A DNA stretch of 64,000 bases from an uncultured Muribaculaceae bacterium. GTDB lineage: Bacteria > Bacteroidota > Bacteroidia > Bacteroidales > Muribaculaceae. Where the stretch lies: the NCBI GenBank assembly GCA_910588035.1, contig CAJUPY010000009.1:20659-84658 (forward strand), written 5' to 3'. This document shows, piece after piece, positions 60,801 through 64,000 of this stretch; position 1 is the first letter of the stretch, and each line of letters begins with the position of its first letter. The notes under the pieces are model-generated. The model saw only the letters and a program-made list of their open reading frames with translations, was not told where the DNA came from and ran no database searches. The position numbers were made by a program, and so were the translations under genes.

Positions 60801-63800
60801 CAACCTTCGTCTATGACAGCGACTCGCCGTGGCTGAAATCGAAGACCGACTTCAGGGGGAACGAGTGGACATACGGCTACGACCCGTTCGGCCGTCTTGT
60901 CAGAGAGACAACCCCGACCGGTCTCATCACGGGAACGACCTACCGCTGGGCGGGAGACGGCAAATGTCTCTATTATGTCGACAGGAAAAACATCGACGAA
61001 TCGACAAGCGCGGGCTATGACGCACTCGGCCGCGAGGTTATCAGTAGCCGTGATCTGGCTACGTTGGTGACCTACAGATTGAAAGAATATGACAGCTACG
61101 GCCGTCTGTCGAAAGAGTCACTGCCTGTGGAAGGCGATGGCATAGGTTGGGCGCGGCCGCTCACCTCGGTCGAGATCTGGCCACCGGTAGGTGGAGACGA
61201 CTCCGACAAGGCCGATTGGGCTACGGGTGCCGATACGGTCTGGATCACTTATGATTACGACCTGTTTGACCGCGTCAGCTCCAAGACATGGTCGACAGGG
61301 AAGACCGTGACCTACAGCTACTCGGGCAACGAACAGACGGTGACTGAGAACGGCATCACGACCACGACGGTCAGCGACAGCCGTGGGAATGTCACGTCGG
61401 TGACCGACAATTCGGGCACGGTCAGCTATGAGTACGCCCCCGACGGCAAACCTCTCAAGGTTACCGCCCACGGAACGGCGGTCACAACGTTCGGATATGA
61501 CACATTCCGGCGGAAGATATCGATGACCGACCCGAGCAACGGAACGACCACCTACGCCTATGACACCGACGGAAACCTGTCGACCGTGACCAACGCCAGA
61601 GGTCAGGAGACTACCTACGGTTACGACCGTTACGGACTTCTGGGCTATGTCTCGGGTGCTGATTACTTCGCCGACTACCTCTATGACTCGTCCGACCGTA
61701 TCATCAATTCGGTTATAGACCCGACAAGCGGCTTCAGGACAGAAAAGAGCTACACCTATGACAACGTCGGGCGTGTCACCTCAGAGACCATCACGGTTCC
61801 TGATATGAAATGGCTCAGAAGAGACTACACCTACGGTGTCACCGCGAAGCCGGCGACAATCACCTATACGTCAAACCTCGGCAAGCTGCTGACCGAGCAT
61901 TATTACCATGTCAACGGCGAGGTCGTCGAGATCACCCTCGACGATGATGACGAACCGGTCTTCGCGCTGACGAACCAGACGGCGACAGGCAAGCCGACGT
62001 GGGCTAAGACAGGCCCCTTGACCCGCCGCTACCGCTACGACAAACTCGGCTATCCGGTGGAGAGAGCAGTCACGCTCTATCCCGAGGGCATGACCCCCGG
62101 CTCGGAAGATGCCTGGGTGTGGTCAGACGAGGCACCGGCCGATGCACCCAGTCCGACCTATTTCCAACGCTTTTTCTATAAATTTGATCAGGACCGTTCA
62201 AATCTTCTGTCGCGCAAAGACTATATAAGAGGCACAGAAGAGGAGTTCAGTTACGATGAGATGAACCGCCTTGCCGGTTACGGCACGCGGACGGTCGACT
62301 ACGACGAGAAAGGAAACATCGTCTCGAAGTCTGATGCCGGCCGGATGGACTACACCCACGCGTCGAAGCCTTATGCCGTCACCCGCCTCACTCCGGCTGT
62401 CGACGACATCGACACCGGAGACCAGACCATAACCTACACCTCGTTTGATCGGCCATTCACGATCAAGGAGAACGGCCGGACGGCCACCTTTGACTATGAC
62501 GAGGAGTTCAACCGCACGCGCATGACCGTCACCGCCGGCAGGACACGCGAACTGACCCGCTACTACATCGGCGACCGCTATGAGAGCGACGTCACCCCGG
62601 GCGGCACGGTCGAGCGGCTCTACATCGGCGGCGACGCCTACACCGCCCCGGTGGTGGTTGTGAGGCAGAACGGACAGAACAAAGTGTACTATCTCGGCCG
62701 CGACTATCTCGGGAGCATCACCCGGGTGATCGACGAAGACCTGAACGTGGTTGAGGAGACGAGCTATGATGCGTGGGGACGGTTGCGCGACCCGTCGACC
62801 CTCGAGGTCTACGCCCAGGGCGAGGAGCCCGAGCTGATGCTCGGGCGCGGCTACACCGGCCACGAACACCTGCCCCGGTTCGGGCTGATCAACATGAACG
62901 CCCGTCTCTATGACCCCGTTCTCGGCCGTTTCCTGTCGCCCGATCCGTTCGTTCAGATGCCCTACATGACCCAGAACTTCAACCGCTACAGCTATGCGTT
63001 GAACAATCCGATGGTCTATGTAGACGAAAATGGAGAATTTTTCTGGGCTGCTGTCGGAATCGGAGCTTTGATCGGCGGTGTTGTCAACGTAGCCATTCAC
63101 TGGGACGAGATCAACTCTCCCGGAGGAGGCTTCATGAGAGGCCTTGGCTATTTCGGAATCGGTGCTTTGGCCGGAGGCGTCGGTACTGCCGCTGCTATCA
63201 TTGCGACGCAAGGACTCGGAGCAGTAGCTGCATTCAGTGCATCATCGTTAGGCGCGGCATCAAACAGTTTTACAGAAGCAATGTGGTTCGGTGCGTTAGA
63301 CGGTGGAATTAGTGGCTTTGTCCTTGAGTCGTCCAATGCTCTTTATAATGGCGCGAATTCCTCGGAAGCATTTCTGTCGGGGTTGAGTGCTGCTGGCATA
63401 GGTGGATTTGGCGGCGCATTGTTGGGTGGTGCGACTTGGGGAGCGCAGAAAATAGCTACAAATATAAAAAATGTCTTAAATAAGAATAAATTACTAGCTT
63501 CTGATGAAACCTTAAAAAAAATGGCTGAAGGCTTTCAGTCGACAATGTCTGAAACAGTAACAACTCCTACATCGGGCAAGAAAGAACAAATTTCGGTTTA
63601 TGTTAGGCGAAATGCTGAAACGCGTGAAATCAATTACTTCGGAATAACGAATAATTATGAACGTAGAGTAGGGGAACACCAATCATTGGCACCATTTGGT
63701 GTTAAATATAAATTTGGAGATATTATAACAGTACCAAACAGACTTAATGCTAGGATACTTGAACAAAATTTTATAAATGAGTTTGGGGGACCAGATATAT

Positions 63801-63874
63801 TCCTTAACAATAAAATCAACAGTATTGTACCTAAATATTGGCAGCAATATGGTATTCCACCGGTAAAATATTGA
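57806..63874 (+). CDS. RHS/SpvB-type polymorphic toxin with C-terminal GIY-YIG-like nuclease tip
   Basis: The 2022-aa protein has a signal peptide (TGFLIFLCCLSTALSFISG) and a SpvB-like N-terminal domain (about 35-300: VVTRSGSKTYDVPI, LSLSYNSQSGNSIVGFGWAI). FG-GAP/VCBS-like calcium loops occur near 451, 523, 578 and 632 (DFDGDGKQEIF, DFDADGKDDIL, ELNGDGLMDLL, DVNCDGITDLI). YD repeats run from about 855 to 1580, followed by the RHS core (about 1585-1740: DYLGSI, YDAWGRLRD, GLINMNARLYDPVLGRFLSPDPF, NRYSYALNNPMVY). A glycine-rich hydrophobic pre-toxin stretch covers 1745-1890. The tip (about 1928-2022) has VYVRR...INYFGITNNYERRVGEHQ and a later Glu (RILEQNFINEFGG), as in GIY-YIG (URI) toxins. The cage should hold the toxin until delivery. 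The next gene is a candidate immunity gene. Confidence 0.9.
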   Translation: MRTGFLIFLCCLSTALSFISGQRPQTVAIDKSKAVGEIGITSVVTRSGSKTYDVPINGIEGFGGFGPELSLSYNSQSGNSIVGFGWAINGLSSITRSGHSIFFDGRVRSVEYSDSDNFIFDGIRLIKTSSENIFQTFVGNIRAKANYDGSVLTHFDVYYPDGRQAVFGFSDSYIDNMIYPITLMRDSRGNRIEYQYDAVSNHYEIRHVGYSGVSVDFEYGCDRADEILGAHAGRMDRVGNLLREISVKFNGSEVKRYSLTHENNDGYSFLTQIDLSSGKEELNPLRFYYGTNSAPDNQYGNTRHELDKWIVPGKNEDVRLTSGKFDYRSNHTGLVMVLSKNPYQKKSASKIVNKYDGDEDIYVYRSLDGYRINTSSEIKTGEGFIDILCADIDGTQNDYIVRINNTVVDGMDEVRFSVYRNDISEELTTVYERSYQFNTVYNGCIQPKYYYAGDFDGDGKQEIFVVGSALALSTGSMPTWCYLIDIADNTVIRSSQFNFFHELIWEKRTDATFVQENSDKIYVFDFDADGKDDILHIASDHASVFSFKDYGHGLLPQRVGYSADLSRKNLKGRSVMPVELNGDGLMDLLVSPAVSGDYEWFAYYSNGINGFEKRSFRCGRVSKPTVTTLIAHDVNCDGITDLIDADSEGFRTLLASDNIIGEEIVSTVKYKDSDKGSVLIPVDINSNSVHTQLIAYKNGIINKYTFKRDVSKTRLLTCVANSFGVVEHNDFKLLTDCRITEFKQGEGAKYPYVNINEPIPVLVETKTFVDGFKTNYDRYVYENAVMHRQGLGFVGFSSIEKIDFRNQRSKTEYDPYGYGVVRRSVSKSAEVNFDYDIKLTDDRRLKINLVSKNSVDNPTGNTSTTTYSHDEYGNVLTERIDSSDGHSVTTENSYNHNPVTGDTYYVGIKSGVTKTMTSGGRTLSERTVVGRYDGLLPAEVITCQGDAESGRETVVYDERGNVTQKTTTKFGSTNALTEKFEYDSFGRRTRETDVKGRSTTFVYDSDSPWLKSKTDFRGNEWTYGYDPFGRLVRETTPTGLITGTTYRWAGDGKCLYYVDRKNIDESTSAGYDALGREVISSRDLATLVTYRLKEYDSYGRLSKESLPVEGDGIGWARPLTSVEIWPPVGGDDSDKADWATGADTVWITYDYDLFDRVSSKTWSTGKTVTYSYSGNEQTVTENGITTTTVSDSRGNVTSVTDNSGTVSYEYAPDGKPLKVTAHGTAVTTFGYDTFRRKISMTDPSNGTTTYAYDTDGNLSTVTNARGQETTYGYDRYGLLGYVSGADYFADYLYDSSDRIINSVIDPTSGFRTEKSYTYDNVGRVTSETITVPDMKWLRRDYTYGVTAKPATITYTSNLGKLLTEHYYHVNGEVVEITLDDDDEPVFALTNQTATGKPTWAKTGPLTRRYRYDKLGYPVERAVTLYPEGMTPGSEDAWVWSDEAPADAPSPTYFQRFFYKFDQDRSNLLSRKDYIRGTEEEFSYDEMNRLAGYGTRTVDYDEKGNIVSKSDAGRMDYTHASKPYAVTRLTPAVDDIDTGDQTITYTSFDRPFTIKENGRTATFDYDEEFNRTRMTVTAGRTRELTRYYIGDRYESDVTPGGTVERLYIGGDAYTAPVVVVRQNGQNKVYYLGRDYLGSITRVIDEDLNVVEETSYDAWGRLRDPSTLEVYAQGEEPELMLGRGYTGHEHLPRFGLINMNARLYDPVLGRFLSPDPFVQMPYMTQNFNRYSYALNNPMVYVDENGEFFWAAVGIGALIGGVVNVAIHWDEINSPGGGFMRGLGYFGIGALAGGVGTAAAIIATQGLGAVAAFSASSLGAASNSFTEAMWFGALDGGISGFVLESSNALYNGANSSEAFLSGLSAAGIGGFGGALLGGATWGAQKIATNIKNVLNKNKLLASDETLKKMAEGFQSTMSETVTTPTSGKKEQISVYVRRNAETREINYFGITNNYERRVGEHQSLAPFGVKYKFGDIITVPNRLNARILEQNFINEFGGPDIFLNNKINSIVPKYWQQYGIPPVKY

Positions 63875-63878
63875 AATT

Positions 63879-64000
63879 ATGGCGAAGAGAGTAATAATCA
63901 AACCGGGTGATATCTTTTATATCACAATCAAGGGGAAATACCGGAGGTATTTCCAGTATATAGTCAAGGACAGGACCTGTTTAAATGCCGGATTGATAAG
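63879..64000 (+). CDS. Start of a candidate immunity gene (cut by window edge)
   Basis: The ATG at 63879, 4 bases after the RHS stop, opens a frame that runs off the window. It encodes at least 40 residues, starting MAKRVIIKPGDIFYITIKGK and continuing with YRRYFQYIV. The KPGDIFYI...YFQYI pattern resembles the N-terminus of Imm26-type immunity proteins found beside polymorphic toxins. The gene is AT-rich like the toxin tip. The position strongly suggests immunity; the family is a guess from 40 residues. Confidence 0.65.
   Translation, partial: MAKRVIIKPGDIFYITIKGKYRRYFQYIVKDRTCLNAGLI

Noticed and set aside
62198..63211. A 337-codon minus-strand frame inside the RHS gene
   Set aside because: It is antisense to the RHS core, where codon bias removes stops. 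There is no start context or family signal.
1..64000. CRISPR arrays, tRNA/rRNA genes, insertion sequences, integrases
   Set aside because: Read through for regularly spaced repeats, cloverleaf arms with a TTCGA loop, and transposase or recombinase motifs; none was seen. A tRNAscan or IS search would be needed to exclude degenerate copies.

Overview
The window looks like a chromosomal segment of a Bacteroidales bacterium, most likely a Muribaculaceae-type gut lineage. The evidence is a fused SecDF, Bacteroidota-specific neighbours (DUF4271-hemD-rnpA-yidD-tatD), a RsmF-type methyltransferase, long TPR and beta-barrel proteins, near-absence of Shine-Dalgarno sequences, and repeated Bacteroides-type promoters (TTTG, 19-21 nt, TAnnTTTG). 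The genus is inferred from gene style, not from any marker search.

Layout. 1-5.1 kb, minus strand: slyD, tsaB, a membrane-anchored unknown, a short TatD protein, yidD, rnpA, hemD and a DUF4271 membrane protein. 5.1-20.1 kb, minus strand: a compact division and cell-wall (dcw) cluster read as rsmH-ftsL-ftsI-murE-mraY-murD-ftsW-murG-murC-ftsQ-ftsA-ftsZ. It has no mraZ, murF or ddl in place. MurE carries the DNPR signature of meso-diaminopimelate addition. 20.3-32.2 kb: a sirtuin, an odd K+-channel-like protein, a DPM1-like glycosyltransferase with pyrC, a MINPP-like histidine phosphatase, a phosphate-binding-like lipoprotein with a TPR protein, an RNA methyltransferase, and metK. The metK leader carries a SAM-II-like riboswitch and a terminator. 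32.5-38.4 kb: an outer-membrane barrel plus a 993-aa TPR protein, and a GH105 hydrolase. 38.7-49.6 kb: secDF, a YitT-like protein, a DUF3943 protein, a MetY-like enzyme, an acyltransferase, a BlaI/M56-TonB regulatory pair with a visible double operator, and a CobW-type metallochaperone GTPase. 49.7-56.7 kb: one uninterrupted histidine operon, hisG-D-C-B-H-A-F-IE, behind a strong promoter. 56.5-57.1 kb: what looks like a truncated AAA-ATPase N-terminus antisense to the end of hisIE.

57.3-64.0 kb is the accessory part and the most interesting: a promoter, a 136-aa secreted protein with an RHS-like YDYDESGNR motif and a T9SS-like C-terminal tail, then a 2022-aa RHS/SpvB-type polymorphic toxin. 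Its AT-rich tip carries a GIY-YIG-like (URI) nuclease module. Four bases downstream starts a small gene, cut by the window edge, that looks like its immunity protein.

No rRNA, tRNA, CRISPR array, insertion sequence or integrase was seen.
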